DNA of 64,000 bases from Nocardiopsis algeriensis. Its GTDB lineage: Bacteria; Actinomycetota; Actinomycetes; Streptosporangiales; Streptosporangiaceae. The notes under the pieces were generated by a model, which was not told the DNA's origin, ran no database searches, and saw only the letters and a program-made list of their open reading frames with translations. The stretch lies in the NCBI RefSeq assembly GCF_014203695.1, contig NZ_JACHJO010000012.1:103677-167676 (forward strand), read 5' to 3'. The number at the start of each line of letters is the position of its first letter. Within the stretch, counting starts at the first letter, position 1. Shown here in pieces: positions 7,888 through 15,601 of the stretch. The translations under genes and the position numbers were made by a program.

Positions 7888-9162
7888 TCAGGAGGCCTTG
7901 CCCTGCTCCTGATCGCCCAGAGCCAGCATGAGCTTGCGGTAGTGGCGCGACCGGGCCCCCAGGACAACGGTGGCCAGCAGGGTGGCGATGAGGGAGGCGG
8001 CCAGCACGCCGGTCTTGGCGTGGGCCAGGTGGACCGGGTCGTCGGCGAAGGAGAGCTCGGAGATGAGCAGCGACACGGTGAAGCCGATGCCCGCCAGCTG
8101 GGACATGCCGACGATGTCGATCCACCTCAGACTCGGGTTGAGCTCGGCCCGGGTCACCTTGGTGGTCACCCACGAACCGCCGGCGATACCGATGACCTTG
8201 CCGAGGATGAGGCCCGCGATGATACCGAGCGAGGCCCGGTCGCTGACGATGGCGCCGAAGTCGTCGATGACCACACCGGCGGAGAAGAAGGCGAAGATCG
8301 GCAGGGCCAGGCCCGCCGACCACGGGCGCAGCACGTGCTCGACGCCGTGGCTGGGGCTCTGCTTCTCACCGGGAAGCGCGCGCGTGCGCATCAGCAGGCC
8401 CATGGCCACACCGGCGATGGTGGCGTGCACCCCGCTCTCGTGGACGAGGAACCAGATCACCAGGGCGAGGGGGATGTAGACGATCCAGTTGGGCACCGGC
8501 GAGGCGTTCAGCTTGGCGGCCACGCCCCGGCCGCGCTGGAGGTACCAGAAGACGGCCAGCCCGGCCGCGGCGGCCAGCAGGGACAGGAAGTTGATGTCGG
8601 AGGTGTAGAACACCGCGATGACGATGACCGCGCCGAGGTCGTCGACGATGGCCAGGGTCAGCAGGAAGGTGCGCAGCGACGGCGGCAGCCAGCGGCCCAC
8701 GACCGCGAGGATGGCGATGGCGAACGCGATGTCGGTCGCCATCGGGATGCCCCAGCCGTTGATCGTCTCGGGGGAGCCGAAGTTGATGGCGACGTAGATG
8801 GCCGCCGGCACGACCATGCCGCAGACGGCGGCGACGATGGGCAGCATCGCCCGGCGCGGGTTGCGCAGCTCGCCGTTGACGAACTCCTGCTTGAGCTCGT
8901 TGCCCACCACGAAGAAGAAGATCGCCAGCAGCCCGTCCGCGGCCCAGACCTCCAGGGACAGGTCCAGGTGCAGGGCGGAGGGACCGAAGGTCAGCGAGCG
9001 CAGTTCCTCGTAGGAGGCGGCGAAGGGGGAGTTGATCCAGATGATGCCGAGGACCGCCGCGGCGATCAGGAGGAAGCCGCCCACGGTGTCGTTGCGCAGG
9101 ACATCGGCGAACCGGGACAGGGAACTCGGGCGTGCGTCACTGGAGGACGGGTCGATGCTCAT
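7888..9162 (-). CDS. nhaA: Na+/H+ antiporter NhaA
   Basis: This 424-residue secondary transporter exports Na+ (or Li+) in exchange for protons and serves pH and salt homeostasis. The family signatures are intact: GLLAIFFFVVGNELKQEF, the ATDIAFAIA segment, and the paired aspartates in LAIVDDLGAVIVI that correspond to the ion-binding D163/D164 of E. coli NhaA. The length and roughly 12 hydrophobic segments fit the family. ATG 9160-9162 is preceded by GGAAAG. The leader contains one arm of a 25-bp inverted repeat whose other arm sits at the same distance before the divergent hydrolase gene. Confidence 0.96.
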   Translation of the reverse strand: MSIDPSSSDARPSSLSRFADVLRNDTVGGFLLIAAAVLGIIWINSPFAASYEELRSLTFGPSALHLDLSLEVWAADGLLAIFFFVVGNELKQEFVNGELRNPRRAMLPIVAAVCGMVVPAAIYVAINFGSPETINGWGIPMATDIAFAIAILAVVGRWLPPSLRTFLLTLAIVDDLGAVIVIAVFYTSDINFLSLLAAAAGLAVFWYLQRGRGVAAKLNASPVPNWIVYIPLALVIWFLVHESGVHATIAGVAMGLLMRTRALPGEKQSPSHGVEHVLRPWSAGLALPIFAFFSAGVVIDDFGAIVSDRASLGIIAGLILGKVIGIAGGSWVTTKVTRAELNPSLRWIDIVGMSQLAGIGFTVSLLISELSFADDPVHLAHAKTGVLAASLIATLLATVVLGARSRHYRKLMLALGDQEQGKAS

Positions 9163-9197
9163 GGACGGCTTTCCGGGAGACGACGGCTGAGGACTTC

Positions 9198-9534
9198 GCC
9201 GACCAGTCTTCCCGGCACACCTGTGGCGCTCTCGGCGCCTCGCCCATGGTGGTGGAAGGAGGGTGAAATGTCCAGTCCAGACGCGGTGTGGGGCGCTCTG
9301 CGGACCCCAAAGGCAGGGCGGCTCCGCCGGGCGGTCGGCCGGCCCGGGTCGGGACGCCCCGTGCGTTTTCCGAGAAACGGGAGGGAAACGGGAGCACCCG
9401 GGGCCGTACTGCTTCTCCGGAAGCGGACATGCGACAACGATTCGGTCACGCGTGTGCGAGAGTGCCCATGCGAGGGCACGACACGGGGCACAGACGTACA
9501 GTGCTCAGAAGGTGTGCCGGGAAGACTGGTCGGC
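9198..9534. repeat. 25-bp perfect inverted repeat, one arm in each divergent leader (9198-9222 and 9510-9534)
   Basis: The arm at 9198-9222 (starting GCCGACCAG, ending CACACCT) is the exact reverse complement of the arm at 9510-9534, with 287 bases between. Read toward each gene, the element ends 35 bases before the nhaA start and 36 bases before the hydrolase start. Similarity stops abruptly outside the arms. A shared operator, promoter core or leader element is the simplest reading. The rest of this 408-base divergent region has no gene. Confidence 0.9.
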
Positions 9535-9570
9535 GGTCGTATTCGTCCAAGCGAAACAGGCAGGTCCCCG

Positions 9571-10449
9571 ATGCCCGACACGACTCTCCAGGGCGCGCGC
9601 ATCTACCGCTCCGAGGCAGGGGCCCGCGAGGTCCGCGCCTGGTGCGAGGAGCGGCTCGCCTCATGGCCCGAGCTCAGGGCCCTGCCCGAGCTCGACTCCC
9701 AGCTCGGCCCCACACGGGCGTTCAGCGCCCCGGGCGGTGACAGGACCCCGGTCGTCGTCCTCAGCGGCACCAACTTCAACTCCGCCACCTGCGTGGACAC
9801 CGCGCGCGTCCTGGCCCGGGACCGCCCCGTCATCCTGGTCGACCTGCCCGGCCAGCCCGGTCTCAGCTGCGGCGTCCGGCCGCGGGCCGCCCGCGCCCAC
9901 GCCTACGGGAGCTGGCTCAACGAGATCCTGCCCCTGGTCACGGGGCGCCCCGCGATCCTTCTGGGCCATTCCCTCGGAGCCGCCGTCGTGCTGGCCGCCA
10001 AGCCGTCGGACCTGGCCCGCTGCGTGGCGCTGGTCGGGCCGGCGGGGCTGACCTCCGCGGCCATGACACCCGAACTGATGCGGGTCTCGCTGCCGTGGAT
10101 GGTCAACCCCCGCGACGACAAGAGCACCCGCCTGCTCAACCACATGAGCGGTCCGGCCCACAGGACCGAGGGCGTCCACCCCTTCGCCCCGTGGATGACG
10201 CTGGTGGGTCGGAGCTGCCGGACCAGCCTGGCGCCGGGGCCTCTGCCGATGGAGTGCCTGCGCCCCTGGGAGGACACGCCCGTGCTCGTGGCGACCGGAT
10301 CCGACGACGCCTTCTACTCGCCCGCCCGTCTGCACGGCCCCGCCCGCCGGCTGCTGAACACCGACGTGGAGGTCATGGAGGGCGCGGGGCACCTGTCCCT
10401 GCTGGAGCAGCCCGAGGGTGTCGCCGAACTGCTCCGCTCGCTGGACTGA
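9571..10449 (+). CDS. alpha/beta hydrolase
   Basis: This 292-residue alpha/beta-fold hydrolase has the nucleophile elbow GHSLGAAVV (serine in GxSxG), an acid residue likely in GSDDAFY and a histidine in EGAGHLSLLEQPEG near the end, so a full catalytic triad is present. The N-terminal 50 residues (family-unlike) precede the core beginning at PVVVLSGTNFN. The start ATG 9571 is the last plausible start before the domain; the open frame extends far upstream only because it is antisense to nhaA. Substrate is unknown; esterase or haloperoxidase-like activity are options. It is divergent from nhaA and shares a 25-bp leader element with it. Confidence 0.85.
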   Translation: MPDTTLQGARIYRSEAGAREVRAWCEERLASWPELRALPELDSQLGPTRAFSAPGGDRTPVVVLSGTNFNSATCVDTARVLARDRPVILVDLPGQPGLSCGVRPRAARAHAYGSWLNEILPLVTGRPAILLGHSLGAAVVLAAKPSDLARCVALVGPAGLTSAAMTPELMRVSLPWMVNPRDDKSTRLLNHMSGPAHRTEGVHPFAPWMTLVGRSCRTSLAPGPLPMECLRPWEDTPVLVATGSDDAFYSPARLHGPARRLLNTDVEVMEGAGHLSLLEQPEGVAELLRSLD

Positions 10450-10617
10450 GCGTCAGGGGCACCGCCCGGCCCCTGTGCCGAGGGGCACATCCACGCGTGC
10501 GGAAGCCGGTGCCGGAACCGGGAAGGCCGGTGGATTCAGGACTTCTGTGCCGGGAGACACACGACCACAGCTTTTGAGCAGGGGCGCCGTTGTGTCCCGT
10601 TTTGCTCACGTGTAACT

Positions 10618-10651
10618 TTAGGACTGCCTTACTAAGTGAAGCCTTACCAAA
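10618..10651 (+). promoter_or_regulatory. two overlapping DtxR/IdeR-like iron boxes
   Basis: Bases 10618-10636 match 13 of 19 positions of the DtxR/IdeR consensus TWAGGTTAGSCTAACCTWA, and 10633-10651 match 14 of 19; the second starts 15 bases after the first. They lie 40-70 bases before the iron-siderophore importer start, so iron-dependent repression of the operon is likely. Counts are by eye. Confidence 0.6.
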
Positions 10652-10689
10652 CTTGGTGCGGCTTGTTCGTCGACCCCTGGAGTCCTGTC

Positions 10690-11649
10690 GTGTCCCCACG
10701 CTCCGCGGCCTTCCTCTCCGCAATCCCCCTCTCCGCCCTGATCCTGGCGGGCTGCTCCGCCGAGGACACCTCCGAGGAGGCGGAGGCGTCCGCCGAGTCC
10801 GGCGGTACCGTCACCGTCACCGCCGCCAACGGTGAGGTCGAGGTGGCCCAGAACCCGCAGACCGTGGTGGTCTTCGACAACGTCCAGCTGGACATCCTCG
10901 ACGCCCTCGGTGTCGAGATCGCGGGCATCCCCAGCGCCGAGGTCGTCCCCGAGTTCTTCTCCGAGTACGCCGAGGACGAGTCCGTCGCCAACGTCGGCAG
11001 CCTCTTCGAGCCCGACTTCGAGGCCGTCGCCGCCCTGGAGCCCGACCTGATCATCAGCGGCGGCCGCAGCGCCGAGGTCACCGGCGACCTCGAGGAGATC
11101 GCCCCCACCATCGACATGAGCGTCGACACGGCCGACCTCGCCGGCAGCCTCGCCGAGCGCGCCCGCACCTACGGCGAGATCTTCGACAAGACCGAGGAGG
11201 CCGAGCAGCTGGTCTCCGACTTCGAGACCCGCGTCGACGAGGTCTCCGCCAAGCTCTCCGAGGCCGGTGACGGCCTGGTCATCATGACCAACGCAGGCGA
11301 GTTCAGCGCCTACGGCCCCGGCTCGCGCTACGGCTTCTTCTACGACTCCCTCGGCCTGGAGGCCTCCGTCGAGGTCGAGAGCGACGGCCGCCACGGCGAG
11401 GTCATGTCCTTCGAGGGCCTGGCCGAGGCCGACCCGGACTGGCTGCTGGTGCTCGACCGCGACGCCGCGATCGCCACCGAGGGCGCCACCCCGGCCGAGC
11501 AGGTCCTCGACAACGAGCTCGTCGACCGCACCACCGCCGCCGAGGAGGACCAGATCGTCTACCTGGACTCCCAGGAGCTCTACCTGGTCGGCGGCATCCA
11601 GGCCTACATGAACGCCATGGACACGGTCGACGCCGCCATCAGCGAGTAG
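10690..11649 (+). CDS. iron-siderophore ABC transporter substrate-binding lipoprotein
   Basis: This FecB/FepB-type periplasmic-binding lipoprotein captures a ferric siderophore outside the membrane for the importer encoded by the next three genes. A short signal peptide ends in lipobox LILAGC with C22. The mature part has the two-lobe binding-protein pattern, with PQTVVVFDNVQLDILDALGV (lobe 1) and ALEPDLIISGGRS, then a long linking helix and a C-terminal lobe (MTNAGEFSAYGPGSRYGFFY). I chose GTG 10690 because GGAG (10679-10682) is 7 bases upstream; the GTG at 10636 lies inside the iron-box region. The next gene starts 6 bases after the stop. Confidence 0.93.
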   Translation: MSPRSAAFLSAIPLSALILAGCSAEDTSEEAEASAESGGTVTVTAANGEVEVAQNPQTVVVFDNVQLDILDALGVEIAGIPSAEVVPEFFSEYAEDESVANVGSLFEPDFEAVAALEPDLIISGGRSAEVTGDLEEIAPTIDMSVDTADLAGSLAERARTYGEIFDKTEEAEQLVSDFETRVDEVSAKLSEAGDGLVIMTNAGEFSAYGPGSRYGFFYDSLGLEASVEVESDGRHGEVMSFEGLAEADPDWLLVLDRDAAIATEGATPAEQVLDNELVDRTTAAEEDQIVYLDSQELYLVGGIQAYMNAMDTVDAAISE

Positions 11650-11655
11650 TGATCC

Positions 11656-12675
11656 GTGGCCACGACGCTTTCCCGCCCCGAGCCCGGGGACCGCACGCGG
11701 TCCCCGGGCCTTCGGGCCGCACTGCCCCTGGCGGCCGCCTTCGCCGCGGTCCTGGCGCTCTCCGTCCTGAGCCTGTTCGTCGGCGCCAGCGACATCTCCG
11801 TCCAGCGCCTCCTGGAGGACCCCGAGGCCCGGGAGATCTTCCTGCTCAGCCGGGTCCCGCGCACCCTCGCCCTCGTGCTCGCCGGGGCGGCGATGAGCGT
11901 CGCCGGCCTCATCATGCAGATGCTCACCCAGAACCGGTTCGTCGAGCCCTCCACGGCCGGCACGGCGGAGTCGGCGGCACTGGGCATCCTGCTCGTCACC
12001 CTCTTCTTCCCGGGCGCCCCCCTCACGGTGAAGATCACCGCGGCCTGCGTGGCGGCGCTCCTGGGCACCGGACTCTTCCTGGGCATCCTCCAGCGGATCG
12101 CCCTCAAGTCCTCGCTGATCGTGCCGCTGGTGGGCATCATGCTCGGCGCCGTCATCGGCGCGGTCACGACGTTCATCGCGCTGCGCTTCGACCTCCTGCA
12201 GAGCCTGGGGGTCTGGCAGTCCGGTGACTTCTCCGGAATCATGCGCGGCCGCTACGAGCAGCTGTGGCTGGTGGGCCTTCTCGCCGTCACCGCCTACCTC
12301 ATCGCCGACCGGCTCACCGTGGCCGGGCTCGGCCGCGACATCGCCGTCAACGTGGGGCTCGACCACCGGACCGTCATGGCGGTGGGTGTGGGCATCGTCG
12401 CCGTGATCAGCGGCGTGACGGTGGTGGTCGTGGGCATGCTGCCGTTCCTCGGACTCGTCGTCCCGAACCTGGTCAGCATGACCGTCGGCGACCACGTCCG
12501 CCGGGGGGTGCCCTGGGTGTGCCTCCTGGGCTCAGGGGTCCTCGTGCTGTGCGACATCGTCTCGCGCGTCATCCGGATGCCGTTCGAGATCCCGGTGGGC
12601 AGCGTCCTCGGTGTCGTGGGCGCGGCCGTGTTCCTGTACATGCTCCTGCGGAGGAACGCCCATGGCGCTCGATGA
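11656..12675 (+). CDS. iron-siderophore ABC transporter permease (FecCD family), first subunit
   Basis: This 339-residue FecCD-family permease has about nine to ten membrane helices. Typical segments are FLLSRVPRTLALVLAGAAM, the residue run GLIMQMLTQNRFVEPSTAG, and SGVTVVVVGMLPFLGLVVPN, which carries the cytoplasmic loop that docks the ATPase. It forms a heterodimeric channel with the next gene product. GTG 11656 starts 6 bases after the binding-protein stop, and the 3' end overlaps the next gene by 14 bases, so translation is coupled. Confidence 0.93.
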   Translation: MATTLSRPEPGDRTRSPGLRAALPLAAAFAAVLALSVLSLFVGASDISVQRLLEDPEAREIFLLSRVPRTLALVLAGAAMSVAGLIMQMLTQNRFVEPSTAGTAESAALGILLVTLFFPGAPLTVKITAACVAALLGTGLFLGILQRIALKSSLIVPLVGIMLGAVIGAVTTFIALRFDLLQSLGVWQSGDFSGIMRGRYEQLWLVGLLAVTAYLIADRLTVAGLGRDIAVNVGLDHRTVMAVGVGIVAVISGVTVVVVGMLPFLGLVVPNLVSMTVGDHVRRGVPWVCLLGSGVLVLCDIVSRVIRMPFEIPVGSVLGVVGAAVFLYMLLRRNAHGAR

Positions 12676-13711
12676 ACGAAGCACCGGCCCCGTCGAGGCC
12701 TCCGCGGATCCCGCCGCCAGGCCCGAGGGCACGCCGGTCCCGGCCCGACGCGGGCCCCGCTCCCTGCCGCCGTGGGCGCGGATCACCCTCCTGGCGGTGC
12801 TCGCCGCCGGCTTCGCCGCCGCCTACCTGACCTACGACGTGACCGGCAACGTCGCCTACGTCATCGAGCGCCGGTCGACGGTCGTGCTCACGATGGTCGT
12901 GGTCGCGTTCGCCGGCGCGGTGTCCACGGTCCTGTTCCACACGGTCACCGACAACCGCATCCTCACCCCCTCGATCATGGGGATGGAGGCGCTGTTCACG
13001 CTGGTGCAGACGAGCCTGGTGTTCGTCTTCGGCATCGCGGGGCTGAACATGTTCCCGCCGGCCGTGGAGTTCCTCGCCCAGACGGCGCTCATGCTGCTGT
13101 TCGCGGTGCTGCTGTTCCAACGGCTCTTCACCGGCGGCATCGGCAGCCTGCACCTGACCCTGCTCGTCGGCATCGTCTTCGGTGTGCTCTTCGGGAGCCT
13201 GTCGCAGCTGATGCGCCGGCTGCTGACCCCCGACGAGTTCACCGCCCTGCAGAGCCGCCTGTTCGCCCGCCTGACCCGGGCCGACCCCGAACTGCTGCCG
13301 TGGGTGGCGGCGGCCGTCGTGCTGGTCGCCGTCTACGTGTGGCGCATGCACCGGGTGATGGACGTGGTCGCGCTGGGACGTGAGAGCGCCGTCAACCTGG
13401 GTGTGGACCACCGCCGCGTGGCACTGCAGACCCTGATGATCGTCGCGCTGCTCACCGCCGCCTCCACCGCGCTGGTGGGGCCGATGACCTTCTTCGGGTT
13501 CATGGCCGCGACCCTGGCCTACCAGCTGGCCGGCAGCCACGAGCACCGCCACGTCATGCCGGTCGCCTTCCTGATCGGCATGTGCGCGCTGGTCGGCGGG
13601 CAGTTCTTCCTCGAACACCTGCTCGGGCACGCCGGCACGCTCAGCGTGGTCATCGAGTTCACCGGCGGCGCGCTGTTCCTGTACTTCCTGCTCCGAAAGG
13701 CCGCCCGTTGA
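12662..13711 (+). CDS. iron-siderophore ABC transporter permease (FecCD family), second subunit
   Basis: This 349-residue FecCD-type permease is the partner of the previous one. It has a 45-residue Pro/Arg-rich cytoplasmic N-terminus, then helices beginning ITLLAVLAAGFAAAYLTYDV. Family segments include ILTPSIMGMEALFTLVQTSL and ALVGPMTFFGFMAATLAYQL. ATG 12662 lies inside the previous gene with GGAGGA 6 bases before it. The stop TGA overlaps the TTG start of the ATPase gene. Confidence 0.92.
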   Translation: MALDERSTGPVEASADPAARPEGTPVPARRGPRSLPPWARITLLAVLAAGFAAAYLTYDVTGNVAYVIERRSTVVLTMVVVAFAGAVSTVLFHTVTDNRILTPSIMGMEALFTLVQTSLVFVFGIAGLNMFPPAVEFLAQTALMLLFAVLLFQRLFTGGIGSLHLTLLVGIVFGVLFGSLSQLMRRLLTPDEFTALQSRLFARLTRADPELLPWVAAAVVLVAVYVWRMHRVMDVVALGRESAVNLGVDHRRVALQTLMIVALLTAASTALVGPMTFFGFMAATLAYQLAGSHEHRHVMPVAFLIGMCALVGGQFFLEHLLGHAGTLSVVIEFTGGALFLYFLLRKAAR

Positions 13712-14466
13712 TCGAACTCACCGACCTCCGCAAGGTGTACGGGGACGACACCGTCCTGCGCGACGTCTCGCTGCGGATCGAGCGCGGCGGGGTCACCTCG
13801 ATCATCGGCCCCAACGGCGCGGGCAAGTCCACCATGCTCACCATCATCGGACGCCTGCTCAAGGCCGACGGCGGCCGCGTCACGGTCGACGACCTGGACA
13901 CGGAGCGCACCCCCGGCCGGGAGATGGCCAAGCGGCTGTCCATCCTGCGCCAGGAGAACCGCTTCACCACGCGGCTGACCGTGCGCGACCTGGTGCGCTT
14001 CGGCCGCTACCCGCACTCGCAGGGCCGCCTGACGGCGGAGGACCACCGGCACGTGGAGGCCGCCCTGGGCTTCCTCGACCTGGAACCGCTCGCCGACCGG
14101 TTCCTCGACGAGCTCTCCGGCGGCCAGCGCCAGCGCGCCTACGTGGCGATGGTGCTGTGCCAGGACACCGACTACGTCCTGCTCGACGAGCCGCTCAACA
14201 ACCTCGACATGAAGCACGCCGTGGCGATGATGCGGCAGATCCGCAGCGCCGCCGACACCCTCGGCAAGTCGGTCGTCATCGTCATCCACGACATCAACTT
14301 CGCGTCGGCCTACTCCGACCGGATCGTGGCGATGCGGGACGGCCGGGTCGTACACACGGGCACCCCCGAGGAGATCATGACCCCGGAGGTGCTCAAGGAG
14401 GTGTTCGACCTGGATGTCCGCATCGAAGAGGTCGGCGGCACCCGGGTGGGCGTCTACTACCGCTGA
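13708..14466 (+). CDS. iron-siderophore ABC transporter ATP-binding protein
   Basis: This 252-residue FepC-type ATPase energises siderophore import. Walker A (GPNGAGKST), the Q-loop region LRQENRFT, signature LSGGQRQRAYVAMVL, Walker B (YVLLDEPLNNLDM) and the switch histidine (VIHDINFAS) are all intact. The start is TTG 13708, sharing TTGA with the stop of the second permease; no other start fits the conserved N-terminus LIELTDLRKVYGDD. The operon order binding protein, permease, permease, ATPase is complete, but no siderophore synthesis genes are beside it, so the ligand may be a foreign siderophore. Confidence 0.94.
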   Translation: MIELTDLRKVYGDDTVLRDVSLRIERGGVTSIIGPNGAGKSTMLTIIGRLLKADGGRVTVDDLDTERTPGREMAKRLSILRQENRFTTRLTVRDLVRFGRYPHSQGRLTAEDHRHVEAALGFLDLEPLADRFLDELSGGQRQRAYVAMVLCQDTDYVLLDEPLNNLDMKHAVAMMRQIRSAADTLGKSVVIVIHDINFASAYSDRIVAMRDGRVVHTGTPEEIMTPEVLKEVFDLDVRIEEVGGTRVGVYYR

Positions 14467-14483
14467 GCCCGCCCCGGGCGGGC
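14467..14483. terminator. short hairpin between convergent genes
   Basis: A 7-bp GC-only stem with a 3-nt loop starts right after the ATPase stop and ends 3 bases before the convergent DUF2795 stop. Confidence 0.5.
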
Positions 14484-14486
14484 CGG

Positions 14487-14822
14487 TCAGGAGCCGCGGT
14501 TCTCGCCCGTCTCCTCCTCGATGGGGTTGACCGGGCGGGTCTCCTTCATCGAGGAGGCCATCCCCGGCTTGGTGTGCTCCCGCCGCGTCTGGGCCTTGGC
14601 CGACTCGGGCCGGGCGTCGGTGTCGGACCTGGGAATGGGCACCGAGCGGAGGATCTCCTCGGGCTGGTTGTAGTCCGCCGGCGGGATCGAGCGCAGGGCG
14701 CTCATCAACTCCTTGTCCGCGCCCGCCTCCAGGGCGTGCTCGACGACCTGCTCCTTGCCCACGGGGAAGGACACCTCTCCGAGGATGTCCTTGAGTCCCT
14801 CGATGCCGTGCTTGACGCCCAT
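14487..14822 (-). CDS. DUF2795-type small protein
   Basis: This 111-residue protein contains a DUF2795-like helical unit (EVSFPVGKEQVVEHALEAG, then LMSALRSIPPADYNQPEEIL), a motif of small actinobacterial proteins found alone or in tandem; its biochemical role is unknown. The remaining C-terminal 50 residues are polar and probably disordered. ATG 14820-14822 is preceded by AAGGAG. A sequence with the form GNNT-N15-GGGTAG at 14905-14929 lies about 85 bases upstream on the same strand, suggesting general-stress sigma control. Confidence 0.8.
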   Translation of the reverse strand: MGVKHGIEGLKDILGEVSFPVGKEQVVEHALEAGADKELMSALRSIPPADYNQPEEILRSVPIPRSDTDARPESAKAQTRREHTKPGMASSMKETRPVNPIEEETGENRGS

Positions 14823-14904
14823 GCCGGTCTCCTTCCGCATCGGGTGGGGCCCGGACCGCACCGACGTGGCGTGCGGCCTGGCCTGTGCAGACACGTAGGT
14901 GCGA

Positions 14905-14929
14905 CTACCCGGGCCCGGCGTTCTCAACC
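14905..14929 (-). promoter_or_regulatory. candidate sigma-B-type promoter of the DUF2795 gene
   Basis: On the minus strand the sequence reads GGTT, 15 bases, GGGTAG. This fits the Streptomyces sigma-B consensus GNNT-N14-16-GGGTAY except for the last base. It overlaps the end of the neighbouring RutB-like gene. Confidence 0.5.
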
Positions 14930-15601
14930 CCGGTCGGAGGAGGGAGCGGTCCAGGCGGCTGCGGTCTCTTCGGACCCCGCCACCACCGCCGCGTGCAGGG
15001 CCAAGGCCCGCATCGCGCTGCTGTGGCGGTCCTCCTCGTAGGAGGCGGTGGCGTCCGCGGCCACCACCACGCGGAACCCCAGCTGGAAGGCGTCGCGTGC
15101 GGTGGAGTCCACACAGCAGTCCGCGGTCAGACCGCAGACCGTCACCCAGGTGGCGCCGATCCCGTGCAGGACACGCTCCAGGTCCGTGCCGTGGAAGCCC
15201 GAGTAGCGGCGCTTGGCCACGACGGGCTCCTCCGGCTCCGGCTCCACCCCGAACCACTCGGCCCCGGAGGTACCCGCCACGCACGGCTCCCGGCTCAGGA
15301 GCGTGTCGGGGTCGGCATCGAGAAGTCCCCGGTGCCACCGCGAGGACCCCCACGGCTCGGCCAGGTCCTGCTCCAGGCGGACCCACACCACGGGCACCCC
15401 CGCGGCGCGTGCGCGCCCGACCAGATCGGCCGTACGCTCCACCGCCGCGAGGACGCGGTCGCGGTCGGCCGGGGACAGCCAGGGGAGGTGCGCCGGGTCG
15501 GCGAAGTCGCGTTGGACGTCGACGACCACGAGCGCGGCCTCCCCCGGCGGACCGGGAACGGGCCGCGGGCGGCCCGTCACATCGGAGATGTGCTCCGTCA
15601 C
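14924..15601 (-). CDS. RutB-like isochorismatase-family amidohydrolase
   Basis: This 225-residue cysteine hydrolase has the isochorismatase-family triad: D in LVVVDVQRDFA, K in VAKRRYSGFHGTDL and C in TADCCVDSTARDAF. The RYSGF..T.L and C(V)xST.RD.F patterns resemble E. coli RutB, which cleaves ureidoacrylate in the Rut pyrimidine pathway. GTG 15599-15601 overlaps the stop of the RutA-like monooxygenase (GTGA, 15598-15601), so the two are translationally coupled. It probably hydrolyses the ring-opened product of that enzyme. Other amidases (nicotinamidase, N-carbamoyl hydrolase) share the fold. Confidence 0.85.
   Translation of the reverse strand: MTEHISDVTGRPRPVPGPPGEAALVVVDVQRDFADPAHLPWLSPADRDRVLAAVERTADLVGRARAAGVPVVWVRLEQDLAEPWGSSRWHRGLLDADPDTLLSREPCVAGTSGAEWFGVEPEPEEPVVAKRRYSGFHGTDLERVLHGIGATWVTVCGLTADCCVDSTARDAFQLGFRVVVAADATASYEEDRHSSAMRALALHAAVVAGSEETAAAWTAPSSDRG

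Noticed and set aside
9137..9430. 97-codon minus-strand frame in the nhaA leader
   Set aside because: It overlaps the nhaA start and shared 25-bp element and has no homology.
7867..9570. long plus-strand open frame of about 570 codons ahead of the hydrolase
   Set aside because: It is antisense to nhaA, rich in Asp/Gly/Arg/His from GC-rich third positions, and has no domain; only the part from 9571 is a hydrolase.
10450..10617. siderophore biosynthesis gene near the importer
   Set aside because: No frame in the gap resembles one; the alpha/beta hydrolase upstream has no esterase-specific siderophore motif.
10618..12495. 625-codon minus-strand frame opposite the siderophore binding-protein and permease genes
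   Set aside because: Shadow of the real plus-strand operon; composition is DGHAV-rich with no homology.
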